A stretch of DNA of 64,000 bases from JANQFV01 sp964468185 (GCA_964468185.1 CAYXTR010000006.1:62001-126000), one strand, 5' to 3'; positions 1-9,997 are shown, numbered from the stretch's first letter. Notes: generated by a model from the letters alone, not told the origin. A program made the numbers and translations.

Positions 1-260
1 AGCAAATCGCGCAGCTCCTCCCGGCTCGCGCCCGCGTCACCGAACTGGAGAACCACATCGCCGAACTCCGCCGGACGATCGACGATCAGGCCCACCTCGT
101 CGATGAACGCGACGCCTACATCCATAGCCTGGAAACGCGCATCAACGCTGCCCACACCCGATTACGCGCCCTGGAAGCACGATCACTCGGCACCCGACTG
201 AAACGCCTGCTCGGACGACACCCCGCCGATTCCGCCCACACCAGCGACGATAAGTCATGA
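1..260 (+). CDS. C-terminal end of a coiled-coil protein (partial, 5' end outside window)
   Basis: An open frame runs from the left edge to a TGA at 258-260 and gives the last 85 residues of a protein. The tail is rich in Glu, Arg, Leu and Ala with heptad-like spacing (LENHIAELRRTIDD, YIHSLETRINAAHTRLRALE), so it should form a coiled coil, followed by a basic end. The stop overlaps the ATG of the next glycosyltransferase (ATGA), so the two are co-translated. Long coiled-coil tails of this kind occur on methyltransferases and glycosyltransferases in polysaccharide loci. Its catalytic part is not visible, so no function is assigned. Confidence 0.7.
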   Translation, partial: QIAQLLPARARVTELENHIAELRRTIDDQAHLVDERDAYIHSLETRINAAHTRLRALEARSLGTRLKRLLGRHPADSAHTSDDKS

Positions 261-2311
261 CCTCTTCGGATCGGGCATCACAACAACCCGGCACCACGCG
301 CACGGCGGAACTGCTCCATACCACCTACACCTGCGACGCTTTCCAGCGTCTGCTGCTCGCCGATCCAAGCCAACCTCACCTGCCAAGCATGCAACTCGAC
401 GGCACCGGCGTAACCGTCGCGATGCTCAGCCACGACCTCTCCGCCACCAAGACCCTGCTGAGTTCATTGCATCGCCACTGCGGCTTCCTCAAGGGAGCTT
501 TAATCCTGGCCGGCTTCTTCGATTCACGACCACCCCACCTGCCAACACTGCCGCATGCCCGTACGGTGCGCGTCCTGGAGTTTTCGGAAAAGCAAACGAC
601 GGTCAGCGCCCGGAACGAGCTAATCCGCGCAGCCACCACCGACTGGATCCTGCTGCTCGACGACCGCCTCATCTGCCAGGAAAACCCATTCCATGGCTTG
701 CGCCGCTGCATCACTACCCTCGGATGCCACTTCGCCGCACTCGCCCCCGCTCCGCTGGAAACCGCCCCCCCCCGCGCGGGCCATTTGCGCATCCGCCTCA
801 CACACGGGCAAACCTGCGTCTCCGCCGAGCACGTGCCCGTCAGCGTCCCGCCCAGCAGCCAACCGCCTGGTTGGCTCTGCACGCACATGGACGGGCGGGC
901 CGCGTGCCTGTTCCGACCGACGTTGGAACACGTGGGCCTGTATGACGAGGAACTGACGCCCGACCTCGCCGATCTCGACCTTTCAATCCGTATTTTCCGG
1001 AGTGGCCTGAAAATCGGACAAGTCGCCGGACAACCACTACGCTGGCAGCCGGACATCTCCCCGGCCGACGAGAACATCCCGCCCGAAATCCTACGGCGGG
1101 CCACACTACACTTCGAGCAGAAGCACGCCCTCAAACTCACTGACTCGGAAAGGCAACCGCCCACCACACCGCCACCGTCCGAATTCGTGCCGACCCAGCC
1201 ACACCCGCGCATCGCCGCCAGTCCAACACGAGACCGGCCCCGCATCGCCCTGATTATCGACCGCGAGAACTGGGCCTTCGCCAACATCGCCCGCCAGGTG
1301 CGCCGCTACGTCGGCGACCAGTTCGACTTCGAGACCATCCCGGTCGCGATCGTCGACAGTATGCTCCAGGTGCTCCTGCTGACACAGCATTGCGACCTGG
1401 TCCATCTGTTCTGGCGCGAGCTGCCCCAGCTCATCCTCTCCGACTGGATGCGCCACAGCATCGCAGCCCGCGGCGGCAACTACGAGAGATTCATGCAGCG
1501 CTATGTGCGCTCCAAGGCCCTGTCGGTATCCATCTACGACCACCTGCACCTGACGCCGGCAGCACTCGCAGAACGCCAACCCATCTACGCCGAACTGCTC
1601 GACGGCTACTACGTCGGCTCCGAGCGCTTGCGACGCATTTACGAACAGATCCCCGACTATCCCCCACCCGCCGCCGTGCTTCAGGACGGCGTCGACCTCG
1701 GCCTGTTCTACCCACAGAATCTGGATCGGCTCGCGGATGTGCCCCATCGCGAGCTCGTCATCGGCTGGGTCGGCAACAGTGAATGGAACCTCGAAATCGA
1801 CGACTTCAAAGGCGTTCGCACAATTCTGCGACCCGCCATCGCGCAACTCAGAGCAGAAGGCCTACCGGTGCGTGAGCACTTCGCCGACCGCGCTGCCGGC
1901 ACGGTCATCGCGCACCAGGACATGGTCAACTACTACAGCCAAATCGACCTGTACGTCTGCACGTCCAAGATCGAGGGCACCCCCAATCCGGTGCTCGAGT
2001 CCATGGCTTGCGGGGTCCCCATCATCACGACCGACGTCGGCATCGTCCCCGAAGCCTTCGGCCCACAACAGCGTCAGTACATCCTCGCTGAGCGCTCGGT
2101 GCCCTGCCTCAAAGAGGCAATCCGCACGCTGCTCGCCCACCCGCAACAGTTCCGCAGACTATCGACTGAAAACCTCGAGCAAATCCGCACCTGGGACTGG
2201 TCCGTCCGGGCGCGCGGCTTCGCCGACTTCTTCCGCACCTGCCTCCAGCGACGCGACGCCCGCCTCGCCAAGGCCGCGGATTCCGCTTGCCAACCCGCTC
2301 ACCCGGACTAA
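257..2311 (+). CDS. Two-domain glycosyltransferase (GT2-like N-terminus, GT4-like C-terminus)
   Basis: 684 residues. Residues about 50-290 resemble a GT-A/GT2 fold: a beta strand VTVAMLSHD, an acidic LLLDDR metal-site-like motif near 133-137, and a late segment LYDEELTPDLADLDLSIR like the acceptor region of GT2 enzymes. Residues about 325-660 look like a GT-B/GT4 enzyme with the donor-binding EGTPNPVLE motif (Glu572 and Glu580, spaced as in the family's E-x7-E) and the following ACGVPIITTDVG loop. The protein probably adds two sugars to a surface glycan at the cytoplasmic membrane face. It overlaps the upstream coiled-coil gene by four bases and is followed by another GT2. Sugar specificity cannot be read from sequence. 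Confidence 0.85.
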   Translation: MTSSDRASQQPGTTRTAELLHTTYTCDAFQRLLLADPSQPHLPSMQLDGTGVTVAMLSHDLSATKTLLSSLHRHCGFLKGALILAGFFDSRPPHLPTLPHARTVRVLEFSEKQTTVSARNELIRAATTDWILLLDDRLICQENPFHGLRRCITTLGCHFAALAPAPLETAPPRAGHLRIRLTHGQTCVSAEHVPVSVPPSSQPPGWLCTHMDGRAACLFRPTLEHVGLYDEELTPDLADLDLSIRIFRSGLKIGQVAGQPLRWQPDISPADENIPPEILRRATLHFEQKHALKLTDSERQPPTTPPPSEFVPTQPHPRIAASPTRDRPRIALIIDRENWAFANIARQVRRYVGDQFDFETIPVAIVDSMLQVLLLTQHCDLVHLFWRELPQLILSDWMRHSIAARGGNYERFMQRYVRSKALSVSIYDHLHLTPAALAERQPIYAELLDGYYVGSERLRRIYEQIPDYPPPAAVLQDGVDLGLFYPQNLDRLADVPHRELVIGWVGNSEWNLEIDDFKGVRTILRPAIAQLRAEGLPVREHFADRAAGTVIAHQDMVNYYSQIDLYVCTSKIEGTPNPVLESMACGVPIITTDVGIVPEAFGPQQRQYILAERSVPCLKEAIRTLLAHPQQFRRLSTENLEQIRTWDWSVRARGFADFFRTCLQRRDARLAKAADSACQPAHPD

Positions 2312-2387
2312 CATGCACACATTGGCGGCGTGGGCCCTGAGTGTGACAGACGCGATCCAGAAATCCCGAGGCCAGGAGGCTGACACC

Positions 2388-3074
2388 ATGGGGGCGTTGC
2401 CCGCAGAAACATACATCGTCGTGCCCGCGTACAACGAAGCCCGTTGCATTGGCGACGTGCTGCGCGACCTGTCGCAGGTCGACGCCCAGGTCATCGTGGT
2501 CGACGACGGTTCGCGCGACGACACCGCCACCATCGCACGCCGGCACACGCCACACGTCTTGCGACACATGATCAACCGCGGACAGGGCGCCGCGCTGCAA
2601 ACCGGTATCGAATACGCCTTGCGCCGCAATGCCCGGTACGTCGTGACATTCGACGCCGACGGCCAGCACAGCCTCAAAGACCTGCACGCCCTGCTTACAC
2701 CCATCGCCGCCGGAGAGTGCGAAATCACACTCGGCTCACGTTTTCTGGGGCATGCCGAGCGGATGCCCTTACTCCGCCGGCTGACATTGCGCGCCGGCGT
2801 CTTGTTCACACGCACCGTGAGCCAGGTCCGCATTACCGACACCCATAACGGCTTGCGCGCCTTCTCGCGACGCGCCGCCGAGCAGATCCACATCACCAAT
2901 GACCGTATGGCCCATGCCAGCGAGTTGATCGATATCATCCACGACCTCGACATGCCCTTTCGGGAAATACCGGTGCACATTCGCTACACCGAGTATTCGC
3001 TGGCCAAGGGACAGTCGCTGCGCGGTGCCGTTCGCATCCTCTTCGACTACTTCGTCGGCCGGGTGACATCATGA
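2388..3074 (+). CDS. GT2 family glycosyltransferase, dolichyl-phosphate mannose synthase-like
   Basis: The chosen ATG follows AGGAGG with an 8-base gap. An upstream in-frame ATG at 2313 lacks a ribosome site. The 228-residue product is a compact GT-A enzyme: YIVVPAYNEARCIGDVL at the N-terminus, the nucleotide-binding VIVVDDGSRDDT, the metal motif FDADGQH, and a GSRFLG strand. It lacks the C-terminal membrane helices of GtrB-type proteins. It overlaps the next gene, a DUF2304 membrane protein, by four bases, and GT2/DUF2304 pairs recur in surface-polysaccharide loci. It probably transfers a sugar from a nucleotide donor to a lipid carrier or glycan. Confidence 0.88.
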   Translation: MGALPAETYIVVPAYNEARCIGDVLRDLSQVDAQVIVVDDGSRDDTATIARRHTPHVLRHMINRGQGAALQTGIEYALRRNARYVVTFDADGQHSLKDLHALLTPIAAGECEITLGSRFLGHAERMPLLRRLTLRAGVLFTRTVSQVRITDTHNGLRAFSRRAAEQIHITNDRMAHASELIDIIHDLDMPFREIPVHIRYTEYSLAKGQSLRGAVRILFDYFVGRVTS

Positions 3075-3466
3075 CCTTCCTCGATCTGACCGCATTCCAA
3101 CTGGCCATGACCATCGGTATCCTCGCCGCCCTCGGTGCGGTGCTCGTCGCCGTCTGGCAAGGCAAGCTCCGCCGGCGCGAAGCGCTGCTTTGGTGCGCGA
3201 TTCTGGCGGCGGGCGCGACGGCCATCCTGTGGCCCGGCGTGACATCGCACGTCGCCCGTTTCCTGGGCATCGGTCGTGGTGCCGATCTGGTGCTGTATCT
3301 CGCCGTGGTGGCGATGTTCGTCGGATTCTGGATGGTCTACCTGCGACTGCGCCAACTCCGACGCGACATCACCCTGCTGGTTCGACACCTCGCGATCGAG
3401 CAAACCCTGAGCCGCGTCAATGCTGATGCGACCGGTGCCCCACCTCCCTCCGGACCGACGCGATAG
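3071..3466 (+). CDS. DUF2304 family small membrane protein
   Basis: 131 residues with three predicted membrane segments (about 11-29, 38-56, 68-90), then a charged cytoplasmic tail (RLRQLRRDITLLVRHLAIE) that could form a short coiled coil. Topology and the tail match DUF2304 proteins, which are found beside GT2 glycosyltransferases in polysaccharide clusters and have no established biochemical role. Overlap of start and upstream stop (ATGA at 3071-3074) implies translational coupling to the GT2, so it may anchor or assist that enzyme at the membrane. The gene ends 18 bases from the convergent membrane-protein gene, with no visible terminator between them. Confidence 0.8.
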   Translation: MTFLDLTAFQLAMTIGILAALGAVLVAVWQGKLRRREALLWCAILAAGATAILWPGVTSHVARFLGIGRGADLVLYLAVVAMFVGFWMVYLRLRQLRRDITLLVRHLAIEQTLSRVNADATGAPPPSGPTR

Positions 3467-3484
3467 GGCCCGCCCCCGAGTCGG

Positions 3485-5662
3485 TCATTTCGCCTGCTCA
3501 GACGCCGGAGTGCTCCAGAACAGGTAAGGACCGATAAGTAGCGCGACGATATACACCGGATACATGTATCGAAAATCCTGCCCCGGCGCGAAGACACCCA
3601 CCACACCCGCGTGCAGCACCATCGGCAACCCGACCAGCAGATACCGCCATTGACCCGCCCGTAACGCCCCGATGTGAACGCCGAGCAGCAGCAGATAGAA
3701 ATACGGTGCCGGCCGCCAGACCCACTCGCGCCACGCACCCTCCGTATAGAGCACAAACCGGCGGTACATCTCATGGACGCGCGGCCACGGCGACGCAAAG
3801 GCCACACCCACCCGATGTGCCAGTCGCTGCACCGAACCCGTCGACTGCCCCGGCAGCGGCGTGCAATACAGATAACTCTGCGGATGCGCAGGCTGGCGCA
3901 CACGCCACACGAAGTCGGCCCGGTCCAGTAAACGCTGCCAGGTCACGCCAGGACGACGCTTCGTCAGCTCCCAGGCCAGCGCCGCCGCTGCATAGCGATG
4001 TTCACGCAAGTATCCCGCGTCATGCCGCTGATCCGCCCCAGGCGACGGCGCATAGTAAGGACTGTCCGGCCACGGCCCCGGCGGCCGATAACCCAGCAGA
4101 AACGCACGCTCATCCGGCTCCAACGGCGTTTCATGTGAAACGTGTGCGGCCAATACGTGTACCACCAAAGACAGCCACCCCGCCCCGCCACTGACATGGG
4201 TCACCTGACGGACCTGCGCAGACTGAAACACCGGCCCACGCACCAGGAACAAGACCAGCACCACACACGCAATCGTCGGCACAATCCCCCTCCAGAACCG
4301 CCAATACACGACGGCCAGCACAAGTAACGTACCCACGATTACGGGCAGGCCGTTGTGGCGATACAGCGCCGCCAATGCCCCCACCACCCCCAGCCCGAGC
4401 CAGTAGAACCAGCCGTGCCACGCCCGTCCATGCGTTACCACAGTCTCCAGCACGAGCAGGTTGAAAATCAGCAGACAAACGCTGAATGGGATGTCCTTCC
4501 AGATCGAAATCGACATCGTCTGATTCACCGGCGACAAGGCGAATACAGTACACGTTACCCAGGCCAGCCAGGCGGGCAGGCCACGGCGGCGCAAGTGTGC
4601 CAGACCAACGCCAACAACCAGGCTCAACACGAGGATCTGAAGACCGGCGACCACGGCCGGCGTATTCGCAATGCGCGTGCCCAACCACAACGTCATGGTG
4701 TGTAGCGCCGGGTGACGGTCCGATAAGCGCCATTCCGCGGCCTGATGCCATTGCGCCAGTGAATCCGGACTCATCAGCCCCGGCCAACAGGTGACCAGGG
4801 TCAGACCCCAGACGATCAGGCACGGCAGCGTGTAGGCCAACCACATCAACCGACCAGGCGCGCCTGTGGCCCGCGTCGGTTGATGCCGCATCAACGGCAC
4901 CGCGATCGCAAGCAACGCGATCGCGATGAGCGCCTCATCAGCGCATCGCGTGATAGCGCTATATGCGAACTGCGCCGCGTCCGAGCCAACCTGCCGCGGC
5001 AGTACAAACGTCCCGATCTTCTCGGCCGGATCGTACAAGTCGATCTGCCGCTGCTCGCCATTCCATGTCAGCTCCACGACGCCCGACCAGGGATGTGTGA
5101 CCAGCACGAGTCGCGCATCCGACGGCGGGCGGCCCGACCAGCGCAAGGTCGCCGGCTGCCGCCGATAGGAAATGGGCACCTGCCCCCGAATCTCCCAGTC
5201 GCCCTCGAGCTCGTATTCATCGACCGCTACACGGGTGCGATTGTCGAAGTAGATGCCGCGAACCCACACCTCCGTGTCCTGTGACTGTGGGTTCTTCTCG
5301 CCCGTTGCGACAATCTCGAGCTCGTGCATCGGAACCCACGGCGACAGCGGCGTCGGAATCGGGACGGCGCTGGCCAACAAGACCCCGCACACCAACGCAC
5401 CCGTCAACAGCAGCCAGCGCTGCCTCGCGGACCACTCGAAACTCGGACGCCACACCAGGCGCGCCAGCAGCGTGTGCACGAAGAATGCCGCCACTGCAGT
5501 CGTCACGATCAATGCCGGCAGCATTGCAACCAATGGCAAGCGCACGAGGTCACCCACCCGTGCCAGCGGTGACCACAAGAACAGTGCCCCCAGCACGCCG
5601 CTGAACAGCACACGGCTGCGTGCGCCCCCTGAGCCGCCACTCGCCCGTTCCATCGGCCACAC
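3485..5662 (-). CDS. Polytopic membrane protein, GT-C glycosyltransferase-like (DUF6020-like)
   Basis: 725 residues with two early helices, then a soluble region (about 90-235), then about nine or more membrane segments. The large loop after the soluble part contains CWPGLMSPDSLAQW and later SIWKDIPFS. Such SPDS and KDIP motifs are seen in lipid-linked-sugar GT-C-type proteins annotated as DUF6020 or PMT-like. A role in transferring a sugar from a polyprenyl-phosphate donor at the outer membrane face is inferred. A GTG at 5662 is preferred because GGAG lies 7 bases upstream; an ATG at 5653 is the alternative. It is the last gene of a minus-strand polysaccharide operon. Confidence 0.72.
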   Translation of the reverse strand: MWPMERASGGSGGARSRVLFSGVLGALFLWSPLARVGDLVRLPLVAMLPALIVTTAVAAFFVHTLLARLVWRPSFEWSARQRWLLLTGALVCGVLLASAVPIPTPLSPWVPMHELEIVATGEKNPQSQDTEVWVRGIYFDNRTRVAVDEYELEGDWEIRGQVPISYRRQPATLRWSGRPPSDARLVLVTHPWSGVVELTWNGEQRQIDLYDPAEKIGTFVLPRQVGSDAAQFAYSAITRCADEALIAIALLAIAVPLMRHQPTRATGAPGRLMWLAYTLPCLIVWGLTLVTCWPGLMSPDSLAQWHQAAEWRLSDRHPALHTMTLWLGTRIANTPAVVAGLQILVLSLVVGVGLAHLRRRGLPAWLAWVTCTVFALSPVNQTMSISIWKDIPFSVCLLIFNLLVLETVVTHGRAWHGWFYWLGLGVVGALAALYRHNGLPVIVGTLLVLAVVYWRFWRGIVPTIACVVLVLFLVRGPVFQSAQVRQVTHVSGGAGWLSLVVHVLAAHVSHETPLEPDERAFLLGYRPPGPWPDSPYYAPSPGADQRHDAGYLREHRYAAAALAWELTKRRPGVTWQRLLDRADFVWRVRQPAHPQSYLYCTPLPGQSTGSVQRLAHRVGVAFASPWPRVHEMYRRFVLYTEGAWREWVWRPAPYFYLLLLGVHIGALRAGQWRYLLVGLPMVLHAGVVGVFAPGQDFRYMYPVYIVALLIGPYLFWSTPASEQAK

Positions 5663-5712
5663 AGTCTCTCTCCGCGCACACCATGACTGCGCCCGCTCAC
5701 GCAGCCCGCATC

Positions 5713-7239
5713 CTACAGCGCGCCGCGCCCGGCGCCGCCGCGTTGTTCGAGCAGTGCAACTGCCCGATCTACGGCCCCGGGCCGAAACAGTCGCGTCGCA
5801 GCATGTTCCAGTGATTCATCTTCACGTCCGAATCTGCGGATTGCACGCAGACACTCGAACAGCGAGTCTACGGAATCAGCGACACGCACACCCGGCAACC
5901 CCGCCATGTCAGCCGTGCGATCCGGCCCGGGATATCGCAATACAATAGTAGGCGTGCGCAGCCCGACCGCCTCATAGTGACACGTCGACCAGCCGCTCAC
6001 GTGCACGTCCGCAGAGGCGATCAGCGCGAGCGTGTCACCCTCATACGCGGACAACACACGAATCTGATCCCCCAGCCGCTCCAGCGCGCGGTACTCCGCA
6101 ATCGCCGGCGTCTCCATCCGGTGGACCTTGATCGTCAGGCGAAAGTCCATGCCCCCTCGCCGCAGCAGACCCACCAACTCGGGCAGCCACCGCAACGCGT
6201 GCGCGCGCGTCGGATGCTGCGTCGTGTAAACGATATTCAGTGGTGAACCGCCTGCCGCCGCCGTCCCGGATTCGCGCCGCAGCCAGTCCATCCGCACTGA
6301 TCCGACCGCGTGCACCATCTCCGGCTGCCAAAAGCCGCGAGCAACCAACAACTCTGACCAGAACTCGCCATACGTCGCAATATCCGTCGGCACCGGCAAC
6401 TGACCTAAGTGCTGTCGCGTGCCCGCGTCCCAGATATAGCCCGGATGGTCGCGGTGAATCACGCCATGTTGGAACTCGACGACCGGCATGCCGCGCGCCC
6501 GCGCCGCCGCAACCGGTGCGTGCTGATCGTATGCATCCGTCAGCGCCAGCACCCGCGGCTGAACGTCAGCAAACAACCGTGACCACCAATCGAACGCCAC
6601 ACGGAACATGCGCGCCCGCTGCTGGCAATACGTGGCAAACCCTCGCCGTTGCTCCGGATCCAGCGTCACGCCCTGCTGATCCAGTCGTGCGAAGAACGTC
6701 TTCGCAAGCTGCGCGCCAGCCGCTGTGGCCTCCGGATCGCGATCGCGCAGTCCGGCCCACAACTGCCTGAACAGCAATGCGTCGGTAAACAGATGTCGCG
6801 GCGCCGCGCTGCGCCACGGACTGATCATGAACTCCCGCAATTCGCACCGCAGAACCTCGCCGGCCAGCGCCGGATCGTTCGCAATGTCATCCAGGTATAC
6901 ATCCCACCAGCCGTCATGTCGCCGCACTGAACGATGCGCCTCAAGAGACAACACAACAAACGCACGACGACGACGCCCGGCTCGCCACCTCTGCCAGCCC
7001 GCCCAGAGTGCATACATCACGCGCGTGACATCGCGCGGCCGCCGACGAACCTGCTGCCACAGGCTATTGCCCACGGCGAATGGCTCGACTCCTGAGACGA
7101 GTTGCCAGGCCCGATAGCGCATCAGCGGCCAGATCGCGTACCCCGCAACCTGCGGCGCAAACAGCTCGCCGCCGGCCTCGGCGGCAATGAGGATCTCGTT
7201 ACCGATGCCCTTCTGCACCATGTCGATCGTGCCCGTCAT
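5713..7239 (-). CDS. GT-B-like surface-glycan glycosyltransferase
   Basis: 508 residues, soluble. The second half resembles capsule/polysialyl- and CDP-glycerol-type transferases: VVEFQHGVIHRDHPGYIW (about 265-282), a PTDIATYGEFWSELL segment, IVYTTQHPT, and a late acidic VHVSGWSTCHYEAVGLRTPTI stretch where these enzymes bind the donor nucleotide. The N-terminal half is alpha-helical and unassigned. The start codon overlaps the stop of the flippase gene by four bases, so it is translated with the flippase and probably acts on the same exported glycan. The exact substrate is unknown. Confidence 0.72.
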   Translation of the reverse strand: MTGTIDMVQKGIGNEILIAAEAGGELFAPQVAGYAIWPLMRYRAWQLVSGVEPFAVGNSLWQQVRRRPRDVTRVMYALWAGWQRWRAGRRRRAFVVLSLEAHRSVRRHDGWWDVYLDDIANDPALAGEVLRCELREFMISPWRSAAPRHLFTDALLFRQLWAGLRDRDPEATAAGAQLAKTFFARLDQQGVTLDPEQRRGFATYCQQRARMFRVAFDWWSRLFADVQPRVLALTDAYDQHAPVAAARARGMPVVEFQHGVIHRDHPGYIWDAGTRQHLGQLPVPTDIATYGEFWSELLVARGFWQPEMVHAVGSVRMDWLRRESGTAAAGGSPLNIVYTTQHPTRAHALRWLPELVGLLRRGGMDFRLTIKVHRMETPAIAEYRALERLGDQIRVLSAYEGDTLALIASADVHVSGWSTCHYEAVGLRTPTIVLRYPGPDRTADMAGLPGVRVADSVDSLFECLRAIRRFGREDESLEHAATRLFRPGAVDRAVALLEQRGGAGRGAL

Positions 7240-8543
7240 GTCCGCGGCGACCTCGGATCGTCAGTATAGGAGTTTGACGGTTCGCCAACAGCATCTGCCT
7301 CCGCCGGACGGGAGAGCCGCCACGGCATGGGATGCATGCGCTGTGCTACAATCCACGTCAGCAGGAAGCTCACCAGATAGGCGGCGAATGTAGATTGGGC
7401 CGCCCCCAGCGGTCCCGCCCACATAATGAGCCCGTACGCCAGCGCCACCTTCACCACCGCGGCTGCCGATGTGATCCACGCCAACGAGGCTGTCTTCCGC
7501 TCATAGAAGATGTAACCGGCGACACACTTGTACATGCCGTTGATCGCGAACGCGAACGCCAGCCAGGTGACATAGCCGCTCGCACCCTGGAAATCCTCGC
7601 CGAGGAACACACTCACGAACCAAGGGGCCACGAGCACCAGCCCCAGCGCAAGCACCAGCAGTGCAGCGCAATACGCGTACGTCGCCAGCACGACCCGCCG
7701 CTTCACCGCCGGCGTTCCAATCTTCAGGCGTTCGTACAGCCACGGTGTCCAGGCCTTTGCGAACGCATCCTGCACCACCATGATCACCGCGGCCACGTAA
7801 AACCCCGACGCATACACGCCCGTTGCGTCCACGCCGACCAGGGCGCTGAGCAATAGCCGATCGGCTACCGTAATCACCCACATGCCGACGTGGTGCGGAA
7901 TCAGCGGCACACCAAAGCGCAATGCCTCCCCCGCATATTCTCCCACCCAGCGCAACCGTAGATCACCGCGCCGAACCAGATGAACCAGCGCCACACCACC
8001 AAAGACAACGCGTGCCACCAGGATCGCCAGCACGCGCCCCTCCCAGGAACCGTCCAGTCCCAACACGAACCAGAGCGAAAGCCCGATGTCCATTGTGGCG
8101 AGCGAGATCTGGAACACGCCGAACCGAATTGCCTGCTGACGCATGCGCCACAGTGTCAGGTTCACAAGCACGGCTATCTGTGCCAACGCGATCAGTGGAG
8201 CGACCAGCAGCCAATTGGGCGGCACCTCGACTGCGCGTCCCAGCGGCTCCCGAAGTACGGCGAGCAGTACCAGTAGCGGCAACGACACCAAACTGATCAG
8301 CAGCAGCACCGTGCCTACGTAATCCCGCAGCGTTTCCTGCTTGTGATCAAAGAAGCTCCGCCCAATCGCTACGTGCGTGTTCAGCCCCAGCACAATGACG
8401 AACACGTACACCAGCGCCTCGATAGACGATAACACCCCCAACTCCGCGCGCGTCAAGACCCGCGTCAGCACCGGCAACAGCAGGAATGGAATCGCCTGCG
8501 CCGCCACGCCGGCTGTGGCATACAGACCAGTGTTCCAGATCAA
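7236..8543 (-). CDS. Wzx-type oligosaccharide flippase (MATE/MOP superfamily)
   Basis: About 435 residues with 12 or so membrane helices and the typical N-terminal WNTGLYATAG...LPVLTRVLTRAELGVLSS pattern of polysaccharide flippases. It should move a lipid-linked oligosaccharide across the cytoplasmic membrane. The start is unusual: the frame opens at a TAG near 8588 and holds no ATG or GTG before the first helix. The coordinates use a TTG at 8543. An ATT at 8570 lies 10 bases after a GGAGG and would add nine residues (IRYDVLRTP), which look like a natural flippase N-terminus. The gene follows the pyruvyltransferase-like gene by 86 bases and overlaps the downstream glycosyltransferase by four. 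Confidence 0.85.
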   Translation of the reverse strand: MIWNTGLYATAGVAAQAIPFLLLPVLTRVLTRAELGVLSSIEALVYVFVIVLGLNTHVAIGRSFFDHKQETLRDYVGTVLLLISLVSLPLLVLLAVLREPLGRAVEVPPNWLLVAPLIALAQIAVLVNLTLWRMRQQAIRFGVFQISLATMDIGLSLWFVLGLDGSWEGRVLAILVARVVFGGVALVHLVRRGDLRLRWVGEYAGEALRFGVPLIPHHVGMWVITVADRLLLSALVGVDATGVYASGFYVAAVIMVVQDAFAKAWTPWLYERLKIGTPAVKRRVVLATYAYCAALLVLALGLVLVAPWFVSVFLGEDFQGASGYVTWLAFAFAINGMYKCVAGYIFYERKTASLAWITSAAAVVKVALAYGLIMWAGPLGAAQSTFAAYLVSFLLTWIVAQRMHPMPWRLSRPAEADAVGEPSNSYTDDPRSPRT

Positions 8544-8629
8544 CGGCGTTCTCAGTACGTCGTAGCGAATGGCTGCGGGACCTCCATCGGGCTACTTCAA
8601 TGGTCCTATCGTCGACTCGTCACGGGTTA

Positions 8630-9754
8630 TCAGGGCAGCGCACGCAACAGTCGCAACATCCGCTCACGCGTCGCATCCATCGTCGCCAGCGCACCGTGAA
8701 ACCGCGCGAATCCCGTGCTGCACTCCTCCTCGAGCACACTGCGGAGCTGCCAGGCCGCATTCGGCTCGCGCCCCAGACCTCCCAGGGCGACGCGTGCCCG
8801 CGATAGCACCACCGGCGGCAGAATGCCCTCGAGACTGCGCAACGGCAACTCCCCACGCCAACCCGACACGCCCGGCGTGCCCAACGCCGCCAGCGCTGCC
8901 CGACCACGCCCGTCCTCGGCCACGAGAATCGACGGCCGCCGAGCCGACAGCATTTTCAGATGCGCGTGCACCCGATAGCCCACGTGCAAGTCAAACTCCA
9001 CGTACCGCAACAGCTTGTCCGCCGAGCCGCTGGCATCCCAGGTTTCCGCGCCGCGGGCCGCGACCTTCCGCCGGATCGCCTGCGCGTTCTCAGCCCGCGC
9101 CGCCGGCGTAAACTCGTCCGCCGTCCAGCCGCGATGAAAGGAGCAAACGATCCGCGCCTCGGGAAACATGGCGCGCACGACGCCGAACAGCTCAATGCTC
9201 TGCTCCCGAAACACCGGATGCTCCGCCGGCGTAAAGACCACGTTCCGCACGACCTCCGGCACAACCAATGGCTGATCAAAGTAATCCGGGTCGTGCCACA
9301 CCGGGCAGCCGGTCATCCAGGCGTTCTTCGCGCCCGCCTGATTCAGCACGCGCCAGGTCAGATAATCCCGACAGCCGGCATACTGAAAATCCGTCGCGAT
9401 GCGCTCCAGCAGCGGCCGCGCCCGGTCGGGGAAGCGAAAATGCCGCAAGTCGTAATCATCCCCCGGGCTGCTCTTCCAACCCAGTCCGAACGAGATAATC
9501 GGTACACGAATCTGATCCAGCTCGTCCAGAAACTGGTAGAAATGCTGCCCAAGCCCGCGCTGGTACGCCGGCCCGCCACACAGGATCAGCGCCCGTGCCG
9601 CGTTGACCCGCTCCAGATGCGGCGTCAGCGGCCGGAACGATGGTAGTTCCACAAACTCAGGCGTGGGCGCAAACCGCTCGAACAGCCGCTTGGCGGCATG
9701 CGCGATCAGAAAATCGCCCGCATTCTTGCGCGTACCCGTTAGCAATACGTACAT
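8630..9754 (-). CDS. Polysaccharide pyruvyl transferase family protein
   Basis: 374 residues from an ATG at 9754; an upstream in-frame start at 9781 is less likely because it would precede the first core strand. The N-terminus YVLLTGTRKNAGDFLIAHA matches the CsaB/WcaK-type family, which starts with a short strand and an N-x-GD loop. Later segments include IISFGLGW, YAGCRDYLTWRVL and CPVWHDPDYF. Members transfer pyruvate from phosphoenolpyruvate to a glycan sugar, though many homologues are untested and could be glycosyltransferases. It heads the minus-strand operon that continues into the flippase. Shine-Dalgarno support for the start is weak. Confidence 0.78.
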   Translation of the reverse strand: MYVLLTGTRKNAGDFLIAHAAKRLFERFAPTPEFVELPSFRPLTPHLERVNAARALILCGGPAYQRGLGQHFYQFLDELDQIRVPIISFGLGWKSSPGDDYDLRHFRFPDRARPLLERIATDFQYAGCRDYLTWRVLNQAGAKNAWMTGCPVWHDPDYFDQPLVVPEVVRNVVFTPAEHPVFREQSIELFGVVRAMFPEARIVCSFHRGWTADEFTPAARAENAQAIRRKVAARGAETWDASGSADKLLRYVEFDLHVGYRVHAHLKMLSARRPSILVAEDGRGRAALAALGTPGVSGWRGELPLRSLEGILPPVVLSRARVALGGLGREPNAAWQLRSVLEEECSTGFARFHGALATMDATRERMLRLLRALP

Positions 9755-9997
9755 GGCTGTAGCCGCACCACAGGGACCCACGCGACGCCAGCCATCCCCG
9801 GGATCCGCACCACGTCCGGCGTCGCAGGTCTGATCGGATCTTAGCTTGCGAGCCAGCGCGCTGCCAGCGTATACGGACCATCAGCCCGCCCGTAGCGGCC
9901 CCACCGCTTTTCGTTCGTCTGGCTCACCGGTACGATGACCGCGTGCCGCGGCTCGCTCGGGAGTCGCGATGAACCCGTGGTTCGGCTGATACGGTTT

